Shown here: positions 1 to 9,399 of the stretch, in pieces
Layout of the letters: each line of letters starts with the position of its first letter
Position numbering within the stretch: position 1 is the first letter of the stretch
NCBI RefSeq assembly: GCF_900114475.1
Contig: NZ_FOTE01000018.1
Coordinates: 44,030-108,029, forward strand
DNA length: 64,000 nucleotides
Reading direction: 5' to 3'
Source: Paenibacillus sp. 1_12
Lineage (GTDB): Bacteria > Bacillota > Bacilli > Paenibacillales > NBRC-103111
Translations under genes and position numbers: made by a program
Notes under the pieces: model-generated
Databases searched by the model: none
Told to the model about the DNA's origin: nothing
What the model saw: only the letters and a program-made list of their open reading frames with translations

Positions 1-15
1 TATATTGATAAAATT

Positions 16-411
16 TTATTTTGCGTTCTTATCTGGCTGATGAATACCAAAATTATTGCCTTCGGTATCCATATAATATCCCTGCCATGCCATGCCAGGC
101 AGAGCATATTTGGGCAATGCGACCTTACCTCCATAATTAATAATTTTTGCTTCGGTAGAATCGTAATTTGCTACTCCAATTGTACATGCAAAACCATTCA
201 AGGGCTGGCCTGGTTCAGGGGAAGCACCTTGACGTTGCATCAAAGCTCCGTTAATTCCAAGCTCATTTGCATCGCCAGTAACAGCTCCAAAGTAAGGCAT
301 TCCAGCATAATCGCTCCAATCTTCAAATGTCCATCCAAATACCTCTCCATAAAACTTCTTGGCACGCTCCATGTCATCCACATGAATTTCGAAATGAACT
401 AATCTGCCCAT
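16..411 (-). CDS. VOC (glyoxalase/bleomycin-resistance fold) protein
   Basis: 131 residues, one short VOC module. It opens with FEIHVDDMERAKKFYGEVFGW, the usual first beta-alpha-beta unit with a metal-side His, and ends with a second unit containing the YYMDTEGNNFGIHQPD stretch, the typical VOC C-terminus. The family includes glyoxalases, dioxygenases and antibiotic-binding proteins; single-module members of this size act as homodimers and are usually of unknown substrate. The start is well supported: on the minus strand GAGGAGG lies 6-7 bases before ATG. It is alone in its orientation at the window edge, so its operon context is not visible. No specific function can be assigned; family call is firm. 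Confidence 0.85.
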   Translation of the reverse strand: MGRLVHFEIHVDDMERAKKFYGEVFGWTFEDWSDYAGMPYFGAVTGDANELGINGALMQRQGASPEPGQPLNGFACTIGVANYDSTEAKIINYGGKVALPKYALPGMAWQGYYMDTEGNNFGIHQPDKNAK

Positions 412-807
412 AATTACCTCCTCATCTTGCTTAAATGTTTTCTAATTATTTCTTCTTATAGGTTTGATTTTCCTTCATCATTATTGCAATAAGTATAGAA
501 GTTTATTCAGTTTTACCTAAAAGGTTGAGAGCATTAAAGGTATCTTAACCATCCTTCCAAATCATAAAGCCAATGATGGGATTCTAGTCTTTTGAAACGG
601 CAGGTCGAATGTAATCATTCGTCTGTCCATTCTGCAGTTGAATTAATCAACAAATGATCGGGTTAGGCAGCATAATCAAACAATACAACCGAGGATATCC
701 TTGATCAACTTTAATTGTTGCACCAAAACCTAAATATGGATGGTTATAAAACAAGAAGTGAGATGTGACAGTATGGCTCAAATGGGGCGCGAACTTGTCT
801 TGTCTGA

Positions 808-813
808 TATACT
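808..813 (+). promoter_or_regulatory. Probable extended -10 of the LuxR gene
   Basis: TATACT preceded by TGA (extended -10 style TGn) lies 46 bases before the start codon. No good -35 is present at 17 bases upstream, which fits an extended -10 or an activator-dependent promoter. The palindrome at 822-840 sits just downstream, where a bound protein would block transcription. Confidence 0.4.
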
Positions 814-821
814 ATAAGTAG

Positions 822-840
822 ATTGAACTTAAAGTTCAAT
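822..840. promoter_or_regulatory. Perfect 19-bp palindrome, candidate operator
   Basis: ATTGAACTTAAAGTTCAAT is a perfect inverted repeat of two 9-base arms around one base. It lies between the probable -10 (808-813) and the ribosome site GGAGGG (848-853) of the MalT-like regulator. It has no T-tract, so it is not a terminator. Position suggests an operator, possibly for autoregulation. Confidence 0.6.
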
Positions 841-859
841 TCCGCACGGAGGGATTCTA

Positions 860-3418
860 TTGATTGTAAGTACGAAGCTTCATATCCCCCATGCGCGTAA
901 GGTCTTGGTGTCTAGGCCGAGGCTGATGCGCAAGCTGAATGAGGGGCTGCAAGCCAAGCTGACGCTTGTTTCCGCGCAAGCTGGTTATGGGAAAACAACC
1001 GTGTTAAGTGAATGGGTGAAGCAATACGGCGCGCTTGTAGCGTGGGTTTCGCTGGATAAGCAGGACAATGACTGGGGTCAGTTCTGGAGCTGCGTCACAG
1101 CTTCCATTAAGGAGGCAGTCCAAGGTTTTGGTCAAACGATAGAGCCTCTTCTTGAAAAAGGGCCTACGCTATCATTAAAGTCTGCAATTACGGCATTACT
1201 AAATGAGTTGAATCGATTAACCGGTGAGTTGGTCATTATTCTCGACGATTACCATGTCATAGAAGTTCCCGATATTCACCAATCCATGATCTATCTACTT
1301 GAGCATTTACCTCCCCATATTCATCTGTTTATTGCAAGTCGCAGTGATTTGGCGATACCTACGGCGCGGCTTCTGGCAAAAGGTGAGCTAAATCAAATCA
1401 TGATGCATGATTTGCGGTTTCAACTGGATGAGGGGCATGCCTTTTTCAGTGATACGACCGAATTATTACTAACCAAAGAGCAAGTAACGGTGCTGTTCCA
1501 TCAGACCGAAGGTTGGATCAGCGGCCTGCAGCTGGCGGCGATCTCTCTGAAACGCAGCATGAATATAGGCGAGACCCTTCAACAATTCAGCGGTCACCAG
1601 CATCATATAGCTGATTATTTGCTGGAAGAAGTGTTCCTTCATCAATCGGAGTCTATGCGCGCTTTTTTATTGGAAACTTCAGTGTTGAGTCGGATGAATG
1701 GTTCCTTGTGCCAGGCTGTAACGGGTCAAGTGAACAGTCAAGAGCTTCTGGAGAGATTAGAGAAGCTGAACTTGTTTGTCATCCCTCTGGACGATCACAG
1801 GCAGTGGTATCGCTATCATCAGTTACTTTCTGATTTTTTGCAACAAATGCTTTTTAGAACCGATCCGGACAAATGGATGCAAGCGCATATTCGTGCGGCG
1901 AAATGGCTGGAGCAGCATGGTTTTGACGAAGAAGCGGTAGAGCATTATGTAGAGGGACAACAGACCGAAGATGCTGTTCGGTTGATTGAGAAAAAGCTGC
2001 CTACGTTCGTGCAATCCAAAAGTGTGCTGCTGATCCGATGGGTATCTGTTTTGCCAGAAAACTCCTTTGTGGAGAAGCCGATGATTGAACTATTCTATAT
2101 ATCCGTATTGCTGGGCGTAGGGGAATGGAAGGCCGCTTTCAGTAGAGTGGAGCAAGCCGCAAGCCGCTTTCAAGCGCAGGAGGGGAACTGGACTGATGCA
2201 GAATGGAAGCTCGCTATGGGCAATATTTACTTTTTTATGGCGGTTACCTCTTATCTTCAGAAGGATTTGGAGCGAACGTCGGACTACTTCGAATTGGTAG
2301 AACGATATATGCCGGAAGGCAGCTTTTTTCAGACGGTGGGGCGTAACCGATATCAAGGCCATGATTCGTTCGATGATCAGTTGGCGCTTATTAACGATCT
2401 ACATGCAGCGGATGTCTTCCTGTTGAAGTGGATTACAATCTGGAAAGACAAACGAGAATATCCGTTCATCGGATTCTTGTATGCCTCTTATAGCAAATTG
2501 CTGTACGAATGGAATCGGTTGGATGAGGCAGAGTTTTATGTAAATCAGGCGCTTGGACGAGAAGACATACAGCCTTTTGCGCGTATTTTGATGCAAAATA
2601 TCATTAGTGCTTCGCGGATTCAGCAAGCCAAAGGCAATCTAAACCAAGCATCCGAGCTGTTGGAACAGTTGAAGTCGCAGATTGAGTCGCCAGATGTTGA
2701 ATTATTTAGGTTGAAAATCGAAGCGGAACAAGCTTGTCTATCTGTGAAGAAAGGCTCACGACAAGATGCGCTTGATTGGTTGCAAAGGTGTGGTCTAGCG
2801 CATACGGACGAGGTTTCGCTGAATCGTATGGAAGAGCATTTGGCGTTGGCTAGAGTGCTTGCAGTCTGTGAACGGATGGATGAAGCGCTGTATCTGATGG
2901 AACGGTTGGAGCGTTTATTAGACAAGGAAGATCGTCTCCGCGATCGAATCAAGGTGTTGATTATGCAAGGTGTGGCGCTTTATAGGTTAGGTCAGAAAGA
3001 GGCTGCACTTGTTCAGTTGGAGACAGCCTTACTCTTAGCAGAACCAGAGGGGTACATTCGCAGCTTTATGGACGAAGGCGCTGTGATGACAGAGTTGTTA
3101 TCCGCTTATATGAAGGTGCGGCTAGGCGTTCGCATAAAAAGTTCCCCCTCCGCTTCATTAGCGTACGTAGGGCAACTGCTTCAAGCGCTGCACGTCACTT
3201 CGAAAGAGGAACTCTCTCTTAAAGAGATACTAACCGAGCGGGAGGCTAGAGTATTCATATTGATCACCCATGGAAAGTCAAACAAGGAAATCGCCAATCG
3301 TCTGAATATCTCGGGTGAAACGGTAAAGTCGCATATTAAAAACATATACAGAAAGCTTGGTGTCAACAATCGAGCGCAAGCGTTGGAGCGTGCCAAAGAA
3401 ATAATGACACTGGCATGA
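860..3418 (+). CDS. MalT-like LuxR-family transcriptional regulator
   Basis: 852 residues. Near the N-terminus lies a STAND-type NTPase: Walker A in SAQAGYGKTT (about residues 39-48) and Walker B in LVIILDDYH (about 121-129). A long helical TPR-like region follows (about 370-770), and a LuxR/GerE DNA-binding domain ends the protein (LTEREARVFILITHGKSNKE... KNIYRKLGV). This is the MalT architecture: an inducer and ATP drive oligomerisation and promoter activation. Start is TTG with GGAGGG 7 bases upstream. An intrinsic terminator follows directly. The next gene, a large exported surface protein in the same direction, is a natural regulatory target (inference). The inducer cannot be read from sequence. 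Confidence 0.9.
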   Translation: MIVSTKLHIPHARKVLVSRPRLMRKLNEGLQAKLTLVSAQAGYGKTTVLSEWVKQYGALVAWVSLDKQDNDWGQFWSCVTASIKEAVQGFGQTIEPLLEKGPTLSLKSAITALLNELNRLTGELVIILDDYHVIEVPDIHQSMIYLLEHLPPHIHLFIASRSDLAIPTARLLAKGELNQIMMHDLRFQLDEGHAFFSDTTELLLTKEQVTVLFHQTEGWISGLQLAAISLKRSMNIGETLQQFSGHQHHIADYLLEEVFLHQSESMRAFLLETSVLSRMNGSLCQAVTGQVNSQELLERLEKLNLFVIPLDDHRQWYRYHQLLSDFLQQMLFRTDPDKWMQAHIRAAKWLEQHGFDEEAVEHYVEGQQTEDAVRLIEKKLPTFVQSKSVLLIRWVSVLPENSFVEKPMIELFYISVLLGVGEWKAAFSRVEQAASRFQAQEGNWTDAEWKLAMGNIYFFMAVTSYLQKDLERTSDYFELVERYMPEGSFFQTVGRNRYQGHDSFDDQLALINDLHAADVFLLKWITIWKDKREYPFIGFLYASYSKLLYEWNRLDEAEFYVNQALGREDIQPFARILMQNIISASRIQQAKGNLNQASELLEQLKSQIESPDVELFRLKIEAEQACLSVKKGSRQDALDWLQRCGLAHTDEVSLNRMEEHLALARVLAVCERMDEALYLMERLERLLDKEDRLRDRIKVLIMQGVALYRLGQKEAALVQLETALLLAEPEGYIRSFMDEGAVMTELLSAYMKVRLGVRIKSSPSASLAYVGQLLQALHVTSKEELSLKEILTEREARVFILITHGKSNKEIANRLNISGETVKSHIKNIYRKLGVNNRAQALERAKEIMTLA

Positions 3419-3476
3419 AGGGAATCCCTGGTATCCCCATTTCTTCTGTGTTCTACCCCTTTTTTTGTATTCTTCT

Positions 3477-3504
3477 CCCCCGTATTTCGGGGGATTTTTT
3501 TTTT
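3477..3504 (+). terminator. Intrinsic terminator after LuxR gene
   Basis: Stem CCCCCG/CGGGGG with a 5-base loop followed by a run of T's with one A near the start. It separates the regulator from the surface-protein gene. Confidence 0.85.
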
Positions 3505-3620
3505 GCCGAAATAGCCTTAAAGTTAGGAAAGGAGCGACATAAGTTGACATCAAGCAACGGGAGTTTCGACTTTTACTGCGAGCTTTCATCAAGCTCAGGA
3601 GATATGGAGGGAAAAGAAAC

Positions 3621-6600
3621 ATGACGACCATCAAGAATCAAATTAAAGTAAAAAGGAATAAAACGAAATGGTACATGCTGAGCTTGGCGCTGTTCATTTT
3701 AATAGGTGCAGGGTTATTTGCAAACCCGGTACAAGCAACAGAACAATGGAGTCAATATGGCAAGCCGGGATTGGTTCATAGTAAAAAATTGGGAGGATTT
3801 TTTTATCCTTATAGCGTGGCGATAGACAACAGCGGTAATATGTATGTGGCGGATACGAGTAACAGCCGCATACAGAAGCTAACCGCTGCCACAGGAGATT
3901 GGAGCCAGTTGGGTGGCACTTCTGGAAGTGGCTTAGGCCAATTTAATAATCCAGCTGGGGTGGCGGTAGACAGCAGCGGTAATGTGTATGTGGCAGATAC
4001 GTTTAACCAGCGCATACAGAAGCTGACAGCAGCCACAGGGACTTGGAGTTCTTTGGGCCAATCCGGAAATGCTGATGGCCAGTTCTGGAATCCAGCTGGA
4101 GTGGCGGTAGACAGCAACGGTAATGTATATGTGGCGGATACGTTTAACCACCGCATACAGAAACTGACGGCAACCACAGAGGATTGGAGCCAGTGGGCTT
4201 GGAGTTCGTTGGGCCAAGAAGGACATGGCTTAGGTCAGTTTGAAAATCCAACTGGAGTAGCGGTAGACAACAACGGTAATGTATATGTGGCGGATATGTT
4301 TAACCACCGCATACAGAAGCTGACGGCAGCCACAAAGGATTGGAGCGAGTGGGCTTGGAGTTCGTTGGGCACTTCCGGAAGTGGCGCTGGCGAGTTTTCC
4401 CGTCCAAGTGGAGTTACGGTAGACAGCAGCGGTAATGTGTATGTGGCGGATTCGAGTAACAACCGCATACAAAAGCTGACGGCAGCCACTGGGGCTTGGA
4501 GCCAATTGGGCAGCACTTATGGAAGTGACCTAGGCGAGTTCAATATTCCTATGGGAGTGGCGATAGACAGCAGCGGTAATGTGTATGTGGCAGATCCGAA
4601 TAACCACCGCATACAGAAGCTGACGGCAGCCACACAGGCTTGGAGCCAGTGGAGTGTCATGGGAACTACTGCAGGTACTGCTCCGGGCGAGTTTACTTAT
4701 CCAACTGGAGTAGCGGTAGACAGCGGCGGAAATATGTATGTGGCGGATAGGAATAACAACCGCATACAGAAGCTGACGGCAGCCACAGGGGTTTGGAGCC
4801 AGTGGGGCGGCTCTAGAGGAAGTGGCGCTGGCGAGTTTGATAATCCAACTGGTGTGGCGGTAGACAGCAGAGGTAATATGTATGTGGCGGATTCGGGTAA
4901 CCGCCGTATACAGATGTTGACGGCAGGGGTTTGGAGTTCGTTGGGTGCTGTAGGCCAGTTTGTTTCTCCATCTGGAGTGGCGATAGACAGCAACGGTAAT
5001 GTGTATGTGGTGGATACGGGTAACGGCCGCATACAGAAGCTGACGGCAGCCACACAGGCTTGGAGCCAGTTGGAGGATCTAGCCGGAAGTGGCTTAGGCC
5101 AGTTTAATAATCCAGCTGGGGTGGCGGTAGACAGCAACGGTAATGTGTATGTGGCGGATAAGAATAACAACCGCATACAGAAGCTAACCGAAGCCACAGG
5201 GGCTTGGAGCCAGTTGGGCGGCATTAGAGGAAGTGGCTTAGGCCAGTTTGCTAATCCAACTGGAGTGGCGATAGACAGCAACGGTAATGTGTATGTGGCG
5301 GATATGGGTAACTACCGCATACAGAAGCTGACGGCAGCCACAGGGGCTTGGAGCCAGTTGGGAGGCCAGTATGGCCCTGACGTAAGCGAGTTTGCTGATC
5401 CAAATGGAGTGGCGGTAGACAGCTATGGTAATGTGTATGTGGCGGATTCGTCTAACCATCGTATACAGAAGCTGGTAACTACGATTGTGCCGAAGGCCCC
5501 AACAGGCGTCATGGCTGCAGCAGGTGACCAACAAGCTACCATCAGCTTTACGGCACCTGCTGATAACGGGGGAAGCGTGATTACTAGTTACACGGTAACT
5601 GCAAATCCGGGTGGAAAGACAGGAACTGGGGCAACGAGTCCGATTACAGTTACAGGACTTACGAATGGAACCACCTATACCTTTACGGTAGTTGCAATGA
5701 ATATAGAAGGGAATAGCGTGGCTTCCAGCGAAGTGAGCGTTACGCCACAACCTCCATTAGCTGGAGCTCCGGTGTTAGCAACACCTGTAGCCGGCAATGC
5801 GCAGGTAGCCCTTGCATGGAATCCGGTCAACGGTTCGACAGGGTACAGAGTCTACCAAAGTGTAAATTCCGCAACGTATGGAACCGAAGTTACCACAGTG
5901 AGCGGATCGGTGTACAACTATAATGTGACAAGCTTAACCAACGGCACGACATACTATTTTGTCGTGAAGGCGATCAATGGCGGCGGAGAAAGTGGAGCTT
6001 CCAACATTGTGAGCGCAACACCTCAAGCTCCATTACCAACATCACCGGAGTTAGAGACACCTATAGCCGGCAACGCGCAGTTAGCCCTTACGTGGAATCC
6101 GGTTAACTATTCCACAGGCTATAGAGTCTACCAAAGTGTGAATTCATCAACAAATGGAACCGAAGTAGCCACAGTGAGCGGCTCGGTGTACAACTACACT
6201 GTGACTGGCTTGACCAATGGTAAGACGTACTATTTTGTCGTGAAGGCGATCAATGGCGGCGGAGAAAGTGGAGCTTCCAACATTGTGAGCGCGATACCGA
6301 AGACCGTTCCGGGAGTTCCGACTGACATAACCGCTGTTGCAGGTAGCGGTCAGGCTATCATCAGCTTTAAAGGACCTTCCGATAATGGCGGAAGTGGGAT
6401 CACAGGGTATGAGGTAACAACAACACCCGGCAACACCATCGTAACAGGAACAACAAGTCCGATTACGATAACAGGCTTGTCGAATGGGTTGACCTATACG
6501 TTTACGGTGAAAGCGATCAATAGTGAGGGAAGCAGTGCAATATCTGTTGTCTCCAATCCAGTCATACCGTGGTCATCATCCGGTGACAAAAGTAGTGGCA

Positions 6601-7604
6601 GCAGCGGCTCAACCTCCTCTAGTGACAATACGCTGACCTCCACGGATGGCAAATTAACGCTTCCGGTTGGTAATAAAGGCAATGTCAGCTTGGAAAATGG
6701 GATCACGATCGTTATTCCTGCCGATGCAACAGACAAAGAATTGAAGATCACGATAGAAAAAGTGCTGCAAACTCAAAGTCTGCTCATGAATCAAGGCGTT
6801 CTAGCCAGTTCGGTCTTTGAGATTATGAAAAATTTCCCGGACAACTTCAACAAACCGGTAACGCTAACCTTAGCTTTTGATCCTGCAAATGTACAGATCA
6901 ATCAAAGGGTAGCCGTATTCTACTATGACGAAGCGAAGAACGTATGGGTGGAAGTCGAGGGTAGCAAGGTTAATGGCTCGACCCTCACCGTAGAAGTCAA
7001 TCACTTTACGAAATTTGCGGTATTCGCTCTAAGCGAAGCGGCTTCAACAGAAACGAAACCAAGTATAACCTTTACGGATATTACTGGACATTGGGCTGAG
7101 TCCAACATAAAGCAAGCGGTAAGCGGTGCTATCGTGACTGGATATCCGGACGGGACGTTTAAGCCGAATCACACCGTGACGCGAGCAGAATTTGCCGTGA
7201 TGCTGATGAACATAATGAAGCTGCCAGGAGAAGGAACGAAGCTGAGTTTCTTAGATTCAGCGAAGATCGGAACTTGGGCGCAGAAAGCGGTCGCGCAGGC
7301 GGTACAAGCAGGGATTATTAATGGCTATGAGGACGGAAGCTTCCGTCCAGATGCAGAAATAACACGTGCAGAGATGGCAGTCATACTTGCGAATGCTCTG
7401 GGTCGGCATAGTGAATCGAATGTCGCAACGGGCTTTGCAGATGACAAGAGCATTCCAGTGTGGGCGAAGGACGGTGTTGCTTACGTGAAGAAAGCAGGCA
7501 TTGTGCAAGGAAAAGGTGCTAACGAGTTCGCGCCTCAAGACCACGCTACAAGGGCAGAGGCTGTAACCGTTCTACTCAATATGCTGGCACCAAAGAGCAA
7601 GTAA
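3621..7604 (+). CDS. Secreted NHL-repeat / FN3 / SLH surface protein
   Basis: 1327 residues. A signal peptide (basic start, hydrophobic core about 18-33, cleavage likely after VQA at 39) is followed by 12 NHL repeats (about 60-625), each with a V(A/T)(V/I)D..GN(V/M)YV(A/V)D..N.RIQ(K/M)L core, enough for two six-bladed propellers. Four FN3-like domains follow (about 625-970), then a Ser/Gly linker, a beta domain ending in VNHFTKFAVF, and three C-terminal SLH repeats (each with TRAE). SLH repeats bind pyruvylated secondary wall polymer, so the protein should sit on the cell surface. GGAGGG lies 9 bases before ATG. FN3 units 2 and 3 share an exact 65-bp DNA repeat. The ligand is unknown; NHL propellers usually bind proteins, glycans or RNA. 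Confidence 0.9.
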   Translation: MTTIKNQIKVKRNKTKWYMLSLALFILIGAGLFANPVQATEQWSQYGKPGLVHSKKLGGFFYPYSVAIDNSGNMYVADTSNSRIQKLTAATGDWSQLGGTSGSGLGQFNNPAGVAVDSSGNVYVADTFNQRIQKLTAATGTWSSLGQSGNADGQFWNPAGVAVDSNGNVYVADTFNHRIQKLTATTEDWSQWAWSSLGQEGHGLGQFENPTGVAVDNNGNVYVADMFNHRIQKLTAATKDWSEWAWSSLGTSGSGAGEFSRPSGVTVDSSGNVYVADSSNNRIQKLTAATGAWSQLGSTYGSDLGEFNIPMGVAIDSSGNVYVADPNNHRIQKLTAATQAWSQWSVMGTTAGTAPGEFTYPTGVAVDSGGNMYVADRNNNRIQKLTAATGVWSQWGGSRGSGAGEFDNPTGVAVDSRGNMYVADSGNRRIQMLTAGVWSSLGAVGQFVSPSGVAIDSNGNVYVVDTGNGRIQKLTAATQAWSQLEDLAGSGLGQFNNPAGVAVDSNGNVYVADKNNNRIQKLTEATGAWSQLGGIRGSGLGQFANPTGVAIDSNGNVYVADMGNYRIQKLTAATGAWSQLGGQYGPDVSEFADPNGVAVDSYGNVYVADSSNHRIQKLVTTIVPKAPTGVMAAAGDQQATISFTAPADNGGSVITSYTVTANPGGKTGTGATSPITVTGLTNGTTYTFTVVAMNIEGNSVASSEVSVTPQPPLAGAPVLATPVAGNAQVALAWNPVNGSTGYRVYQSVNSATYGTEVTTVSGSVYNYNVTSLTNGTTYYFVVKAINGGGESGASNIVSATPQAPLPTSPELETPIAGNAQLALTWNPVNYSTGYRVYQSVNSSTNGTEVATVSGSVYNYTVTGLTNGKTYYFVVKAINGGGESGASNIVSAIPKTVPGVPTDITAVAGSGQAIISFKGPSDNGGSGITGYEVTTTPGNTIVTGTTSPITITGLSNGLTYTFTVKAINSEGSSAISVVSNPVIPWSSSGDKSSGSSGSTSSSDNTLTSTDGKLTLPVGNKGNVSLENGITIVIPADATDKELKITIEKVLQTQSLLMNQGVLASSVFEIMKNFPDNFNKPVTLTLAFDPANVQINQRVAVFYYDEAKNVWVEVEGSKVNGSTLTVEVNHFTKFAVFALSEAASTETKPSITFTDITGHWAESNIKQAVSGAIVTGYPDGTFKPNHTVTRAEFAVMLMNIMKLPGEGTKLSFLDSAKIGTWAQKAVAQAVQAGIINGYEDGSFRPDAEITRAEMAVILANALGRHSESNVATGFADDKSIPVWAKDGVAYVKKAGIVQGKGANEFAPQDHATRAEAVTVLLNMLAPKSK
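3810..5475 (+). repeat. Tandem NHL-coding DNA repeats (12 units)
   Basis: Twelve imperfect repeats of roughly 125-150 bp, each containing a strongly conserved block that reads GGTAATGTGTATGTGGCGGA and CGCATACAGAAGCTGACGGC. Conservation at the DNA level, including silent positions, shows recent expansion or gene conversion. It is protein-coding and not CRISPR. Confidence 0.85.
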
Positions 7605-7621
7605 TATAAAAATCACCGCTA

Positions 7622-7670
7622 AACAAGCTTAGAAGGCGCAGGTGCACTTTCTAGGCTTGTTTTTTAGTTC
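7622..7670 (+). terminator. Intrinsic terminator after the NHL/SLH gene
   Basis: Arms around AACAAGCTTAGAA and TTTCTAGGCTTGTT form a long stem, followed by TTTTTT. Confidence 0.85.
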
Positions 7671-7727
7671 ATCCTTTGTATTTAATATTTCTTTTTGGAT
7701 TTAACGGGCATAGATCATTGGCATTTT

Positions 7728-7752
7728 AAAAAATTAATCTCGAACTGAGATT
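7728..7752 (-). terminator. Probable terminator of cassette A on the minus strand
   Basis: On the minus strand AATCTC-AGTTC-GAGATT is followed by AATTTTTTAAAA. It lies 100 bases after the binding-protein gene stop. The stem is short, so strength is uncertain. Confidence 0.5.
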
Positions 7753-7851
7753 ATACGACTAAGCTAATGGTATCCGCAAAACAAAATACCCAATAATCTA
7801 AAACTGAAAATCCAGCTTTAAGATTAAAGGGTATAACGGTTCATTCCTCGA

Positions 7852-9369
7852 TTACTTCTTAATTTTGGTGTAAGCTTGCTCGTATTCTTTTATTAATTGA
7901 TCTCCGCCCGCTTTACGCCACTTTTCCACCTCAGCCTGCCAGCCCGCGTCGTCAAGTCTGCCCATAATGTATTTGGTCTGAGCATCCCAGATCATTTGGT
8001 CCAGCTCCTTGCCACGTTCACTATAAATCGCAGAATTCAGGGTTAATGCCGGGTTCGGCACGGAATATTGGGTGCCATCGCCTTCCATTTGATTCCCTTT
8101 CACCCCGATCGGAGAATCAATCTGCGGCAACACGTTCAAGGTCTCTAAGCTGATCAGGTTGTCGCGATATGGCTTGATTTCTTTGTTGAATAAGTTCAAG
8201 TCAGTGATTTCCGTATTTTTGCCGTCAGCCGATACTTTGTAGTGTGTGCCTTCAATACCACGACGCTGCAAAGTCGCCATCTTCGAATCGAGCAGTTGAT
8301 CCAGAAACTTAAGGACGCGCTTCAATTCAGCCTCGGTCTTCACCGATGATTTCGGAATAACTATCACTCCGAAATTCCCCGGTTCTCCGGCCTGCTTGAT
8401 GCCGTTCGGTCCTTCGAAGAAGGCCATATCGAACACGCCTTTGGGATTCACTTTGGCCATGCGGTCTTGGAAGCTTCGTCCATTGGTGGCTACTCCACCG
8501 AGCTTCATAGCTACCCGCTCGCTATCGATCGCTTTATCGTGCTCAGTTACGTCGTATACGGCGAAATCTTGGTTGATCAGTTTCTCTTCATATAGCTTCC
8601 TGAACAGCTTCATGGTATCTACATATGGCTTGGTCATAAATTCCGGCGTAAATTTGCCGTTTTCCGCCGCCCAACGGTTCGGTGCGCCTTGAGTAACAGC
8701 AATCCGAGTTAAAGGAGGCTGAGTTCCTTCATTATATCTCTTGTATAACTGGGTTCCGTACGTATCTGCCTTGTTATTGCCGTCCGGATCCTCGGTCGCG
8801 ATGGCCTTCATCACATTGTACCAATCATCCAAAGTTTTCGGTATTTTCAGCCCTAGCTTGTCGAACCAGTCCTTTCGATAGACAATGGCTGCCCGACCAA
8901 TTGGACGAAGAACGGGAACGCCGTAAATTTTACCTTCCACAGAAACGTTCTCAAAATATTGTTTATCCAGACCTGCCAAATTTTTATAATCCTTAAGCAT
9001 CGGTCCGATTTCCCAAAATAAACCAGATTGCATCGCGTTGATTGTCGTAGGAACGTAATTAAGTCTTGCCAGCTTGGGAAGTTCACTGGAGGCGATCATA
9101 ACGTTAATCTTCTCGTCATAAGCCGCATTCGGAATCCATTGGATATCCAACTTTGTATTGGTGTATTTCTCCAGTGCTTGCTCAAATTCGTTGCCTTTCG
9201 ATGGAATTTCTCCCACCTGCTGAAGCGCCATCGATAATTGCAATGGAGTATCATCCACTTTGGAAGCTGCCTTTGTTACATCTGTGCTTGCCGGTTTATC
9301 CAATCCGCATCCTGAAACTACACCGACCGCCATAATGACGGCGCTAGATAATGCAACCCATTTTTTCAT
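7852..9369 (-). CDS. LipO-like extracellular sugar-binding lipoprotein (cassette A)
   Basis: 505 residues. Lipoprotein signal with lipobox VVSGC (Cys about residue 21). The rest is a solute-binding protein family 1 fold of the LipO/YtcQ type, with conserved IQWIPNAAYDEKINVMIAS near the N-terminus and a C-terminus in which WQAEVEKWRKAGGDQL is typical. It should capture an oligosaccharide outside the membrane and deliver it to the two permeases encoded upstream on the same strand. AAGGGGGATT precedes ATG by 8 bases. It is the last gene of cassette A; a decayed homologue lies just upstream. No ATPase gene is present, as is usual for this family, which borrows an MsmX-type ATPase. Confidence 0.9.
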   Translation of the reverse strand: MKKWVALSSAVIMAVGVVSGCGLDKPASTDVTKAASKVDDTPLQLSMALQQVGEIPSKGNEFEQALEKYTNTKLDIQWIPNAAYDEKINVMIASSELPKLARLNYVPTTINAMQSGLFWEIGPMLKDYKNLAGLDKQYFENVSVEGKIYGVPVLRPIGRAAIVYRKDWFDKLGLKIPKTLDDWYNVMKAIATEDPDGNNKADTYGTQLYKRYNEGTQPPLTRIAVTQGAPNRWAAENGKFTPEFMTKPYVDTMKLFRKLYEEKLINQDFAVYDVTEHDKAIDSERVAMKLGGVATNGRSFQDRMAKVNPKGVFDMAFFEGPNGIKQAGEPGNFGVIVIPKSSVKTEAELKRVLKFLDQLLDSKMATLQRRGIEGTHYKVSADGKNTEITDLNLFNKEIKPYRDNLISLETLNVLPQIDSPIGVKGNQMEGDGTQYSVPNPALTLNSAIYSERGKELDQMIWDAQTKYIMGRLDDAGWQAEVEKWRKAGGDQLIKEYEQAYTKIKK

Positions 9370-9399
9370 GTTTTCTTAATCCCCCTTATTTTTTCTTCA

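Larger units (their letters stand above)
412..859. other. Intergenic region between VOC gene and LuxR gene
   Basis: About 450 bases separate two divergent genes. The right end carries the probable promoter and palindrome of the LuxR gene (described separately). The middle (about 540-760) read on the minus strand gives short open stretches broken by stops, one with the look of a protein end (FGATIKVDQGYPRLYC). I cannot assign it to a family; it may be a very decayed gene or chance. Confidence 0.35.

Noticed and set aside
540..760. Minus-strand protein-like stretches upstream of the LuxR gene
   Set aside because: They are broken by stops and I could not name a family; noted only as a possible old remnant.
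3415..3624. 69-codon ORF overlapping the LuxR stop
   Set aside because: It runs through the intrinsic terminator and the ribosome site of the next gene and shows no domain.
3810..5475. Regular repeats that could suggest a CRISPR array
   Set aside because: They code for NHL repeats in one open frame, the spacing is variable and no spacer-like unique segments or cas genes are present.
4697..5750. Long minus-strand open frames opposite the NHL gene
   Set aside because: They are shadows of the repeats and show no start signals or domains.
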